Source: Halopseudomonas xinjiangensis (GTDB taxonomy: Bacteria; Pseudomonadota; Gammaproteobacteria; Pseudomonadales; Pseudomonadaceae). Taken from it: a stretch of DNA of 64,000 bases. The first letter of the stretch is position 1. Each line of letters starts with the position of its first letter. Below the pieces are notes generated by a model, which made no database searches, had not been told where the DNA came from, and saw only the letters and a list, made by a program, of their open reading frames with translations. The DNA is taken from positions 2,046,001-2,110,000 of the forward strand of contig NZ_LT629736.1 of the NCBI RefSeq assembly GCF_900104945.1, given 5' to 3'. The position numbers and the translations under genes were made by a program. This document shows positions 7,356 to 16,034 of the stretch, piece by piece.

Positions 7356-10322
7356 ATGACGAGCGCCGACTCAAACGCCTCCAACCACCCGCGCCCCTCT
7401 TCATTCCTGCGCGGTGGAGGCGATACGGGCGAACTCATTCGTCGACATGACTGGTCGGCTACCCCTCTTGGCCCGCTGGAATCCTGGCCGCAGAGCCTGC
7501 GGACGGTCACCAGCATGTTGTTGCTTTCGCCGGTGCCGATGGTCCTCTTGTGGGGTCGTGAAGGTGTGATGATCTATAACGACCCTTATTCCCGCTTCGC
7601 CGGTGCGCGTCATCCTCAACTGCTCGGCTGCGATGTTCGCCAGGGCTGGCCCGAGGTTGCCGAGTTCAACGATCACGTCATGCGTGCGGGTCTGGCAGGC
7701 GAAACGCTCACCTACCACGATCAGGAATTCACCCTGCTGCGCCACGGACGACCCGAGCAAGTGTGGGTGAATCTGGATTACTCTCCGGTGCTCGACGAAA
7801 GCGGAGCGCCGGCGGGGGTCATCGCGGTAGTGGTCGAAACCAGCAAAAGCGTACGCGCGAAAAATCGCCTGCAGGCTGAGCGAACGCGGCTGGCGCGACT
7901 TTTCGAGCAGGCGCCGAGCCTGATGGCCATGCTAGAGGGGCCGGAGCATATCTATCAAATGGCCAACCCGGCCTACCGGCAACTTGTCGGCGAGCGGCCG
8001 CTGCTGGGCCTGCCGGTGCGCGAGGCCTTGCCTGAACTGGTTCGCCAGGGCTTCATTGAATTGCTCGACAAGGTCTACCGCACCGGCGAAGCCTACGCCA
8101 GCACCTCGGCCGTAGAGCTCCGCCGGGGTCTGAACGAAAACGAAGAAAAGCGCTTCGTGGATTTCGTCTTTCAACCGATCACTGATGGCGACAACAAGGT
8201 CAGCGGCATATTCATCACCGGTTACGACGTCACCGAGCGCGCCCAGGCCGAAGACCGTGCACGATTTCTCGACAGCCTGGGCAAGGCTACGTCGACTCGC
8301 TCCGATTCCGACTCGGTGCTGGACATCACCACAGCGATGCTTGGCGCCTATCTCGGCGTCGCGGTGTGTGCTTACGCCGATATGGACGCGGACGAGGACG
8401 GCTTCAATATTCGCGGAAACTGGTCTAAGCCTGGCGCGTCGGGGATCATTGGCCATCATCACCTTGCCGATTTTGGCCAGCTCGCGGTCGCCAATCTGAG
8501 TGCCGGTCGCCCGCTGATTCTGCACGACACCCGCCAGCAGTTACCTGCCAACGAAGCCGAGACGTTTCTGGCACTAGGGCTCGCCGCCACCATATGCCTG
8601 CCGCTGGTCAAGGGAGGCCGCTTGACCGCCTTGATGGCAGTACATCACGACCAGCCACGCAACTGGACCAGCGACGAAATAGCGCTGATGACAGAGGTTA
8701 CCGACCGGTCCTGGGCACATATCGAGCGAGTCCGGGCGGAGGCCGAGGTACGCCTGGCCGAGCAGCGCTTCCGTGAAGCGCTAGAAGTCGAGGTGGCAGA
8801 GCGGACCGCTGCGCTGGCGCAAAGCCAGGCGCATATCCGCGCGGTATCCGAAACCACGCATATGTACCAAGGGTTGATAGCGCCCACTGGCAGGCTGCTA
8901 TACATGAACGCCACCGCACTTGCCGGCATCGGTGCCAGCGCGGAAGACGTAACCGGCATGCTTTTCTGGGAGACGCCCTGGTTCAGCGGTACGCCAGGGG
9001 CGCCTGAGCAGCTTCGCGAAGCCGTCGAGCGGGTCGCCGCGGGCAGCCCGGTTGCGCTGGATATCACAGTGAATCTGCCAACCGGCGTTCGTTCGTTCGA
9101 CTTTGCCATGCGGCCGGTACGTAACGAAAATGGCGACGTCGTGGCGATCGTGCCTGAAGCGGTGGAGGTCACTGCTCGCAAACAGGCCGAGCAGGCTTTG
9201 CAACAGGCGCAAAAGATGGAGGCGCTGGGCAACCTGACCGGCGGTATCGCTCATGACTTCAACAACCTGCTGATGGCGATCCAGGGCAGTCTGGAGCTGC
9301 TCGGCAAACGCATGCCGGACGATCCCGCGCTGGTGCGGCTGGTAAATAATGCTCGGGCGGGCGTCGAACGCGGCGCAGCCTTGACCTCGCGCATGCTCAG
9401 CTTCGCTCGTAAACAGGAACTTCGCTCCGAGCAGGTCGATCTGCGCTCGCTGGTCATCGGTATGACCGAACTGCTGGAGCGGTCGCTCGGCGCAATGGTG
9501 ACCATCGAGACCAGCTTTGCAGACCGCTTGCCGTTCGTGGAGACCGATCCCAACCAGCTCGAAGCAGCCCTGCTCAACCTGGCGTTGAATGCACGGGACG
9601 CGATGGGCGGCAAAGGGCATATCCACATCGAGGCGGCCGAGGCCGTGTTACAGGAGCCAGACCAGGGCCTGCCCGCTGGTCGCTATGTACGTCTCGATGT
9701 GCGGGACGAGGGTGAAGGCATGGACGCGCCGACACTCAAGCGCGCCACCGAGCCCTTCTTCACCACCAAGGGCGTCGGCAAGGGCACCGGCCTCGGATTG
9801 TCGATGGTGCATGGCTTCGCCGAGCAATCCCGAGGAAAGCTGCTGCTTAGCAGTCAGCCGGGCAAAGGGACGGTAGCGTCAGTCTGGCTGCCGGCGCTGA
9901 ACATCGAGGCCGAATATCGCCCCCGTCCGGTGAAGGCTGCCGAGCCGACTCCCCAGATGCCTCCCCTCACGGTGTTGACTGTCGACGACGATCACCTGGT
10001 GCTGATGAACACGGCGGACATGCTGCGTGAATACGATCATCAGGTACTCATGGCACGCTCCGCCCGCGAAGCGCTGGTTCTGCTCAAGCACATACGGGTC
10101 GATCTGGTGATAACCGACCATGCCATGCCGCAAATGACCGGCTCCCAACTGATCGCCGAAATCCAGCAAGACTACCCGGCGATAGCCATCATTCTCGCCT
10201 CGGGCTACGCCGAGCTGCCCGCCGGACTCGATCCGGGGCTGACGCGGCTTGCCAAACCCTTCACCCAGGCTGATCTGGCACGCGCCATCTGGCGGGCGAC
10301 ACAACCCTCTCAACCGCACTGA
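7356..10322 (+). CDS. Soluble hybrid sensor histidine kinase (PAS-PAS-GAF-PAS-HisKA-HATPase-REC)
   Basis: A 988-residue cytoplasmic hybrid kinase without membrane segments. I read PAS-like domains at about 40-170 and 185-310 (joined by coiled linkers such as VRAKNRLQAERTRLARLFEQ), a GAF domain at about 325-470, another PAS at about 500-615, HisKA with GGIAHDFNNLL (phospho-His633), an HATPase with NLALNARDAM and GKGTGLGLSMVHGF, and a C-terminal receiver whose acceptor is Asp921 (VITDHAMP). Such proteins commonly serve as light, oxygen or redox sensors; the PAS domains show no LOV-type GRNCRFLQ motif, so a flavin light sensor is not supported. No output regulator lies beside it. The upstream Shine-Dalgarno is weak (GGA followed by an A run). 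Confidence 0.9.
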   Translation: MTSADSNASNHPRPSSFLRGGGDTGELIRRHDWSATPLGPLESWPQSLRTVTSMLLLSPVPMVLLWGREGVMIYNDPYSRFAGARHPQLLGCDVRQGWPEVAEFNDHVMRAGLAGETLTYHDQEFTLLRHGRPEQVWVNLDYSPVLDESGAPAGVIAVVVETSKSVRAKNRLQAERTRLARLFEQAPSLMAMLEGPEHIYQMANPAYRQLVGERPLLGLPVREALPELVRQGFIELLDKVYRTGEAYASTSAVELRRGLNENEEKRFVDFVFQPITDGDNKVSGIFITGYDVTERAQAEDRARFLDSLGKATSTRSDSDSVLDITTAMLGAYLGVAVCAYADMDADEDGFNIRGNWSKPGASGIIGHHHLADFGQLAVANLSAGRPLILHDTRQQLPANEAETFLALGLAATICLPLVKGGRLTALMAVHHDQPRNWTSDEIALMTEVTDRSWAHIERVRAEAEVRLAEQRFREALEVEVAERTAALAQSQAHIRAVSETTHMYQGLIAPTGRLLYMNATALAGIGASAEDVTGMLFWETPWFSGTPGAPEQLREAVERVAAGSPVALDITVNLPTGVRSFDFAMRPVRNENGDVVAIVPEAVEVTARKQAEQALQQAQKMEALGNLTGGIAHDFNNLLMAIQGSLELLGKRMPDDPALVRLVNNARAGVERGAALTSRMLSFARKQELRSEQVDLRSLVIGMTELLERSLGAMVTIETSFADRLPFVETDPNQLEAALLNLALNARDAMGGKGHIHIEAAEAVLQEPDQGLPAGRYVRLDVRDEGEGMDAPTLKRATEPFFTTKGVGKGTGLGLSMVHGFAEQSRGKLLLSSQPGKGTVASVWLPALNIEAEYRPRPVKAAEPTPQMPPLTVLTVDDDHLVLMNTADMLREYDHQVLMARSAREALVLLKHIRVDLVITDHAMPQMTGSQLIAEIQQDYPAIAIILASGYAELPAGLDPGLTRLAKPFTQADLARAIWRATQPSQPH

Positions 10323-10403
10323 TCCCAACGAAACCTGCCTTGGCGCACCGGGTGTACTCAGGCAGTGGTGGCGCTTCTCGATGAGCTGATTCGCTCTGAA
10401 GGA

Positions 10404-10437
10404 ACCGTATCGCAACCGGCGACAGGTGCGATACGGT
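10404..10437. terminator. Bidirectional hairpin between convergent genes
   Basis: A perfect 11-base inverted repeat, ACCGTATCGCA at 10404-10414 and TGCGATACGGT at 10427-10437, with a 12-base loop, lies in the 123-base gap between the stops of the hybrid kinase and the secreted hydrolase. Neither side has a strong T run, so it is a stem-loop that may stabilise both 3' ends rather than a textbook intrinsic terminator. Confidence 0.6.
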
Positions 10438-10445
10438 CCAGGCGT

Positions 10446-12671
10446 TTAGCGGAACGACTCCTGTCTTGCGCAGCCTTCAAGGGTAACGGTCACCGGTCCG
10501 TCGGTATCGACATCAAGCTGTACGTCGCAACCGACCTTTGCCCGATCGATATGTACGGTCATCGTCGCCAGGTTGCGAGCCGTGATGCTCAGTCGGTTTG
10601 CGGCAGGCCGCAGCGGAGCCGTACCCCACGTCTTGTACTGGCTGGTATAGAGCATGGGTCCGAGCGCGCCCCCTTCCAGCACACCCAAGCCGCTGCGAGT
10701 CGCGCTGGCCGCTGGATCACCAAGACCGAAGCCATGCGAGATGACATCGACCTTCGCTCGCCCGGTCTGAGCATAGGGATCCCGTACGGTCATCTCGGAC
10801 AGCCAGTACGCGTGGTCCCCGACCACCCCCACGTTGGCAAAATCCATCGCCGGATTGACGACGTAGCTCACGTGATGCGGGTTGCGATCGACCGTAGCGT
10901 CGCCAAGAAACTCCGCCGACGGGCCGTACTCATCGTTGACCGCGAGCAACAGGTGATCCGATGTCGCAAACGTGTCGAAGCGGTAGCGATAGCCCAGTGC
11001 GTCGAAGCGTTGCGCCTGTGCGGTAGTGCCGGACAACGGCACCAGTTCGTCAGCGGAACCTATCCACATCATGTAGGGAATATTGCGGACGCTCTCCAAC
11101 TGATCATAGGTGCTGCTTTCCTGCCCACCGGTGCTCTCCAACGGCGGTGCCCAGATACCTATCGACGGTGGCCCGACGACAGTGTGCGCCTTGGCGAACA
11201 AGTCGGGGAAGCGTGTTGTGAAACGGTAGGTGGCATAACCGCCCATGGAATAACCGGTGATGTTGGTCATCGCAGGATTCAGAGGGTAGTGTCGCGCTAC
11301 GTCGGCCCAGACTTCGAACGTATCGGCGCCAGCATGCTCCACGTACCATCCATCCGGACCACGCCCGGCCGGCGTCATGACAATGTGGCCCTGGCCACGC
11401 TCGCCAAGCTGCGATTGGTGCTTGTTGCCCGAGTACTGGTTGTAGTTCTGGCCCAGTGAGTGCAGCAGTAAGGTCAGCCCGTAGCCACTTTCCGGCTCCG
11501 CTCCGACCGGCACATACACGGAATAGGGCTGGAGCTGCCCAAGCAGGCTGCCGACGCACCCGGTCGCTTCACCGCATTCGCTCGTCCAGTCAGCGCCCTG
11601 CCGGGTCTCCGAATGGCTGGCAAGGATTCGGTTCATCGCTCCGTGCTGGGGCACGCCTTTGGGCTGGCCGTGAAGGTTATCGGTGATGCCGCGCTTGAGC
11701 TTGGCGAAGTCGACCTGCACGAAGAGATCGCTCAGGTCGCCAGCGCTCAGCGCCTCGGCCTGTTTCCCGTCCCGCCAGTTGCCGGTTTCCTCGAAGCGGA
11801 AGGCAGCATTGAAGAAGGCCGCAGGCCTGGTAAGCAACCCCTTGCCGCCCGGTGTGGTCATTCCCGCAGTTTCCGCAGGAAGCGTATAGCGACCCGTCAG
11901 CGCGTTCCACAACCCGGCACCGCCAGCGAGTCGCACCACGCGCTCGCCCGGGTCCCAGGCCGACGCCGGAATGCGCACCTCTACCTGGCGACGCTCGGTG
12001 TCGACATTAACCAGCGGCGCGGGCGACAAGGCCTGGCCAGTCGCGGCGTTGATCAGCTCGGCTTGCGCACCATGCCAGGTCAAAAACAGCTCAGCGGGGG
12101 CGCTCACATTGGCACCGTGGGGAAATTCGACCGGCGTCGCTGACTCGCCAATAGCAAGGGTTACGCCCACTTTCTGGGGCGCAAGAAGCGTATTCAAGGT
12201 AAAGCGGAACACCGTGTCCTGGCCGTGCTTTTTGACCCTGAGTTCGACCAGATCCGCCGCATTACCCGCATAGTCTGGATGAGTCGGATAGCTGTAGCTG
12301 CCATTGCTGGAGGGATCGCGGGCCCCGGCGGTGGCGTCGGGGACGGTACCGTTGGCGCCGGTGTCATCATAGAGATAGTCCTGATACAGGAACTCACCTC
12401 GACGATAGGCGCTTGCACCGGAGATCAGGATTGGTTCGGCCTTCCATATGACCGTGTTTTCCAGTTGCGGCGCGCGTGGCGGCTTTTCATAAAGAATGTC
12501 GGGGCCTGGTCTGGGAGCTGGTCCGCTATATAAAGATTGCGCGGAATAATCGGCAGCCCCGGCGTGCTGGGCAAGTACGAGCGCGCCGAGCAGACCGAGC
12601 GAGCGGCGCAGCGGCGTGCCGCACAGGGAACGGTGGCCGCCGGGCCGGGCATTGGCTTTGGTAGGCTTCAT
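10446..12671 (-). CDS. Secreted alpha/beta-hydrolase with DOMON-like N-terminal module
   Basis: A 741-residue exported protein. Residues 1-40 form a long signal peptide (basic start, then LGLLGALVLAQHAGA). The N-terminal half (about 60-270) has the beta-rich look of a glucodextranase C-terminal/DOMON-like carbohydrate-binding module (LVELRVKKHGQDTVFRFTLN). The second half is an esterase/peptidase of the alpha/beta-hydrolase fold: nucleophile Ser475 in NITGYSMGGYATYRF, a downstream MWIGSADELVPL acid segment, and a candidate His in TFATSDHLLL. This family is annotated in other bacteria as prolyl-oligopeptidase-like or PHB-depolymerase-like esterase; the substrate is unknown. It is a single gene, with a promoter expected in the 261 bases before the dehalogenase-like gene. 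Confidence 0.78.
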   Translation of the reverse strand: MKPTKANARPGGHRSLCGTPLRRSLGLLGALVLAQHAGAADYSAQSLYSGPAPRPGPDILYEKPPRAPQLENTVIWKAEPILISGASAYRRGEFLYQDYLYDDTGANGTVPDATAGARDPSSNGSYSYPTHPDYAGNAADLVELRVKKHGQDTVFRFTLNTLLAPQKVGVTLAIGESATPVEFPHGANVSAPAELFLTWHGAQAELINAATGQALSPAPLVNVDTERRQVEVRIPASAWDPGERVVRLAGGAGLWNALTGRYTLPAETAGMTTPGGKGLLTRPAAFFNAAFRFEETGNWRDGKQAEALSAGDLSDLFVQVDFAKLKRGITDNLHGQPKGVPQHGAMNRILASHSETRQGADWTSECGEATGCVGSLLGQLQPYSVYVPVGAEPESGYGLTLLLHSLGQNYNQYSGNKHQSQLGERGQGHIVMTPAGRGPDGWYVEHAGADTFEVWADVARHYPLNPAMTNITGYSMGGYATYRFTTRFPDLFAKAHTVVGPPSIGIWAPPLESTGGQESSTYDQLESVRNIPYMMWIGSADELVPLSGTTAQAQRFDALGYRYRFDTFATSDHLLLAVNDEYGPSAEFLGDATVDRNPHHVSYVVNPAMDFANVGVVGDHAYWLSEMTVRDPYAQTGRAKVDVISHGFGLGDPAASATRSGLGVLEGGALGPMLYTSQYKTWGTAPLRPAANRLSITARNLATMTVHIDRAKVGCDVQLDVDTDGPVTVTLEGCARQESFR

Positions 12672-12932
12672 GGTATCTCCGGTTTTTTATTGGTCTTTTT
12701 GGGGCGCAGCCAAACGCGTGGAGGTGCCGGTTCGGCCACGCATGTTGGAGAAAGCGAAACTGCAAGCCGTTCCCACCGCCCGCCGCAGATATATCGCTTG
12801 ATTCATTTGATTGATGCGATGGAATACACCGAACTGATCCCCCGCACCGAAGCCAGCGATGCTATTGCGTTGAACACCCGCGTCCGCGCCGAGTCCACAT
12901 AAACAGCCCAACAAACCAAGGGGAGTACAGCA

Positions 12933-13766
12933 ATGCACAGCCAAACCGCGACCGTTCACGGGATAACCATGCGTTGGCTCGAGCAGGGCGAAGGCCTGCC
13001 GGTCGTGCTCCTGCACGGCATTCCGACCTCCCCTGCCCTCTGGCGCCATGTCATGCCCAAACTGGAAGGCGTGCGCTGCCTGGCCTTCGAAATGGTTGGC
13101 TATGGTGACTCGATCCCTGCCGGAGCCGGGCAGGATCTGTCGATATCCCATCAGGCCGAGTATCTCGCTCAGTGGATGGATCACCTGGGCATCGAACGCG
13201 CGGTGCTGGTCGGACATGACCTTGGCGGCGGCGTGGCGCAGATTGCCGCCGTCCGCCGTCCCGAGTTGTGCGCTGGCCTGCTGTTGACCAACGCGATCGG
13301 TTACGACTCCTGGCCGATACCCAGCGTCAAGGCCCTGAATGCTGGGGGGCCACTCATAAGCCATCTCCCTGGCGCCGCAGGTAAGCAGATCCTGCGAGTG
13401 TTGATGCATCGCGGCCATGACAACAAGGACATGGCTTCAGAGGCCCTGGAAGAGCACTGGCAGCCGTATGCCAGGCATGGCGGTGCCGCCAGCCTGATCC
13501 GACAGATCGAGGCACTCGATGTGCATGACACTCTGGCGATCCAGGACGCCCTTCCCGGCCTGGCGATTCCGGCGCGGATCGTCTGGGGTGCAGCCGACCC
13601 GTTCCAGAAAATCGAGTACGGCGAGCGCTTCGCCCGCGATCTCTCCGCGCCACTGCATCGTATCGAAGGCGGTCTGCATTTCACCCCGGAGGATCACCCG
13701 GGGATACTCGCGGAACAGATCCTGCGGCTGGTAGATGAAGTGCGCCACGCGGCAGCCCCGCTTTGA
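12933..13766 (+). CDS. Alpha/beta hydrolase, haloalkane-dehalogenase/epoxide-hydrolase type
   Basis: A 277-residue cytoplasmic hydrolase. The nucleophile elbow is GHDLGG with an aspartate (Asp96), the hallmark of haloalkane dehalogenases, fluoroacetate dehalogenases and epoxide hydrolases, instead of serine. The oxyanion segment HGIPTSP (28-34) and the conserved FEMVGYGDS strand are present, the acid region is WGAADPF, and the base His is expected in GGLHFTPEDHP. The ATG has AAGGGGAG 8 bases upstream. Dehalogenase versus epoxide hydrolase cannot be decided without aligning the halide-binding Trp/Asn pair. Its next neighbour downstream is the DUF1615 lipoprotein. Confidence 0.85.
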   Translation: MHSQTATVHGITMRWLEQGEGLPVVLLHGIPTSPALWRHVMPKLEGVRCLAFEMVGYGDSIPAGAGQDLSISHQAEYLAQWMDHLGIERAVLVGHDLGGGVAQIAAVRRPELCAGLLLTNAIGYDSWPIPSVKALNAGGPLISHLPGAAGKQILRVLMHRGHDNKDMASEALEEHWQPYARHGGAASLIRQIEALDVHDTLAIQDALPGLAIPARIVWGAADPFQKIEYGERFARDLSAPLHRIEGGLHFTPEDHPGILAEQILRLVDEVRHAAAPL

Positions 13767-13820
13767 CCACCCAGCCTGCCGGCACGTCCGCTTCAACGTC
13801 GACTGAAAGCCGAGAAAAAT

Positions 13821-14966
13821 ATGCTTGATATGTATTGGCCGCCGCGCCACACAGCCAGCCGGAGCACCCTTCGCAAAGGCCGCCTGTTTCATGGAATCTG
13901 GCTGGGACTGGTACTGCTCACTGTCGGCTGCAGCACACAGCCGATGCAAGACCCTGCGTACAAGCCGGACGAAGTCCGCGCCAGGATAGCCCGCCTGATC
14001 CCCGCCGAGATCCCGGACCGCCAGGGCTGGGCAGCGGATATCTACACTGCATTCTCGACGCTGGACATAGAGCCAACCACCCGAAACATCTGTTCGGTGC
14101 TGGCGGTAACCCAGCAGGAGTCGACCTTCCAGGTGGCACCGCCGGTGCCCGGCCTGGCGAAGATCGCTCGCGCCGAGATAGACAGGCGAGCTTCCCGGTT
14201 GTACGTACCCAAGTTCGTCGTGAACGCTGCGCTGAACATCGAGTCGCCGACCGGCAAAACCTATTCGCAGCGGCTCGCCACGGTGCGCACCGAGAAAGAA
14301 CTCAACGCTATCTTCGATGACTTCATCGGCATGGTGCCCCTCGGCAGGCAGTTGTTCGGCGGGCTGAACCCGGTGCAGACCGGCGGCCCGATGCAGGTCA
14401 GCATCCCGTTCGCCGAGTCCTATCGCAGCAAGTATCCGTACGCGATCGACGAGTCGGTGCGCGAAGAGGTCTTCAGCCGCCGCGGCGGCATGTTCTTCGG
14501 CATTGCGCATCTGCTCGATTACCCGGTCAGTTACGATCGCCCCGTGTTCCGTTATGCCGATTTCAACGCCGGCTGGTATGCCAGCCGCAACGCTGCGTTT
14601 CAACATGCCGTCACGCATGCGACCGGCATCAAGCTGGCACTCGATGGCGATCTGATACGCCATGGCACCACCGAGCCGGGCGCGACCGAACGGGCGGTGC
14701 GTTCGATCGCCACGCAACTGGGCATGAGCGACCGAGCCATCCGCCGCGATCTGGAACGTGGCGATTCCCTGGATTTCGAAAAGACTCGCCTGTACGAACG
14801 CTTGTACGAATACGCCGATAAGGCAGAAGGCAAGCCGCTAGCGCGCGCGATGATCCCTGGCATCAAGCTTGAAAGCCCGAAGATCACCCGCGACCTGACC
14901 ACCGCCTGGTTCGCCAATCGGGTGGATGAACGCCGCAAGCGCTGCGAAGCGCGTGCTGGCGGTTGA
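13821..14966 (+). CDS. DUF1615 lipoprotein
   Basis: A 381-residue protein with a type II signal peptide: a long basic N terminus, hydrophobic WLGLVLLTV and lipobox VGC (lipidated Cys near residue 37). The mature protein carries the features of DUF1615: ICSVLAVTQQESTFQ, a muramidase-like segment with a glutamate (QQES), GGPMQVSIPFAES, and FRYADFNAGWYASRNAAFQ. The arrangement resembles lytic transglycosylase folds, so a role in cell-wall turnover is a reasonable guess but unproven. The ATG at 13821 is weakly supported; a second in-frame ATG lies three codons later. It is followed after 69 bases by the oxidase operon, with which it may or may not be co-transcribed. Confidence 0.85.
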   Translation: MLDMYWPPRHTASRSTLRKGRLFHGIWLGLVLLTVGCSTQPMQDPAYKPDEVRARIARLIPAEIPDRQGWAADIYTAFSTLDIEPTTRNICSVLAVTQQESTFQVAPPVPGLAKIARAEIDRRASRLYVPKFVVNAALNIESPTGKTYSQRLATVRTEKELNAIFDDFIGMVPLGRQLFGGLNPVQTGGPMQVSIPFAESYRSKYPYAIDESVREEVFSRRGGMFFGIAHLLDYPVSYDRPVFRYADFNAGWYASRNAAFQHAVTHATGIKLALDGDLIRHGTTEPGATERAVRSIATQLGMSDRAIRRDLERGDSLDFEKTRLYERLYEYADKAEGKPLARAMIPGIKLESPKITRDLTTAWFANRVDERRKRCEARAGG

Positions 14967-15035
14967 ACATCATTTCAACTTTCGGACCGAGGCGCTGTCG
15001 AACGGCGAACGTGAAGCGAGCCGGAAGCCGTAGAT

Positions 15036-16034
15036 GTGACAAAAGGATGCCGTAGCACCCTTCGATTCTCAGCACTCGTTCTGACGACCCTGGTGCTGGG
15101 TGCGTGTGACGGACGTCAGTCCGCGCTGCACCCCGCAGGGCGCGGTGCCGAGGATATTGCCGAGCTGTTCTGGTGGATGTGCATCGGCGGCATGCTGATA
15201 TGGGTGGCAGTCCTTGCTCTGGCCTATTACGTCACCAAGGCGCGACCCGAAGCGCACAGCGAAACCTCTGCACGCTGGTTGATCCTCGGCGGCGGCGTTG
15301 CGTTTCCCATCGTGGTGCTCACTATCCTGTTGATGTATGGGCTGGCGATGATGCCGGGCCTGCGCTCTGCCGCCGACGCCGACCTGCGCATCGCCGTTGC
15401 AGGTGAGCAATGGTGGTGGCGGGTGCGCTATCAGCCGGAGGGTTCAGAGGCGATAGAGCTGGCCAATGAAATCCGGCTACCGGTCGGCAGCAAGGTGGTG
15501 TTCGAGCTGAGTAGTCCCGACGTGATCCACTCGTTCTGGATTCCATCACTGGGCGGGAAGATGGACATGATCCCCGGTCGGGTCAACGAGCTGGTGCTGG
15601 AGCCAACCCGGACCGGCGTGTTCCGCGGCGTCTGTGCAGAATATTGCGGCAGCTCGCATGCGCTGATGGAATTCGAAGCCGTAGTCATGCCGGTGGAGGA
15701 GTTCGATGCCTGGCTCGCCGCGCAAGCTCAGCCAGCCCAGCCACCGCGGACCGAGAATGGCCGCAAGGGCGAGGCAGCGTTCGAGCGCAACGGCTGCGGC
15801 GCCTGCCACAGTATCCGCGGCACCGACGCCGACGGCATGCTTGGACCAGACCTCACTCATGTGGGAAGTCGACTGTCGCTGGCCGCGGGCACGCTCGGCG
15901 TGGACGTAGCCGACTTTGAACGCTGGATAGCCCAGACCCACCGAATCAAGCCGGACGCGCACATGCCGGCATTCGACATGCTGCCCGAAGCCGAACTGCG
16001 CAACATGGCGCACTATTTGAGCGAGCTGAAATGA
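15036..16034 (+). CDS. coxB: Cytochrome c oxidase subunit II with fused cytochrome c (caa3 type)
   Basis: A 332-residue membrane-anchored subunit that receives electrons at CuA. It begins with a lipoprotein signal (lipobox LGAC, Cys24), has two transmembrane helices (about 45-66 and 83-106), then the cupredoxin domain with WWWRVRY and the CuA site Cys200-x3-Cys204-x3-His208-x2-Met211. A C-terminal class I cytochrome c domain follows with heme motif CGACH (254-258) and a likely Met ligand in HMPAF. This fusion defines caa3-type oxidases. The GTG at 15036 is the only suitable start I see; an ATG two bases earlier is followed at once by a stop. The stop overlaps the subunit I gene start by four bases. 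Confidence 0.95.
   Translation: MTKGCRSTLRFSALVLTTLVLGACDGRQSALHPAGRGAEDIAELFWWMCIGGMLIWVAVLALAYYVTKARPEAHSETSARWLILGGGVAFPIVVLTILLMYGLAMMPGLRSAADADLRIAVAGEQWWWRVRYQPEGSEAIELANEIRLPVGSKVVFELSSPDVIHSFWIPSLGGKMDMIPGRVNELVLEPTRTGVFRGVCAEYCGSSHALMEFEAVVMPVEEFDAWLAAQAQPAQPPRTENGRKGEAAFERNGCGACHSIRGTDADGMLGPDLTHVGSRLSLAAGTLGVDVADFERWIAQTHRIKPDAHMPAFDMLPEAELRNMAHYLSELK

Noticed and set aside
13437-14717. 426-codon minus-strand frame across the hydrolase and DUF1615 genes
   Set aside because: Overlaps two confident plus-strand genes and has no domain signature.
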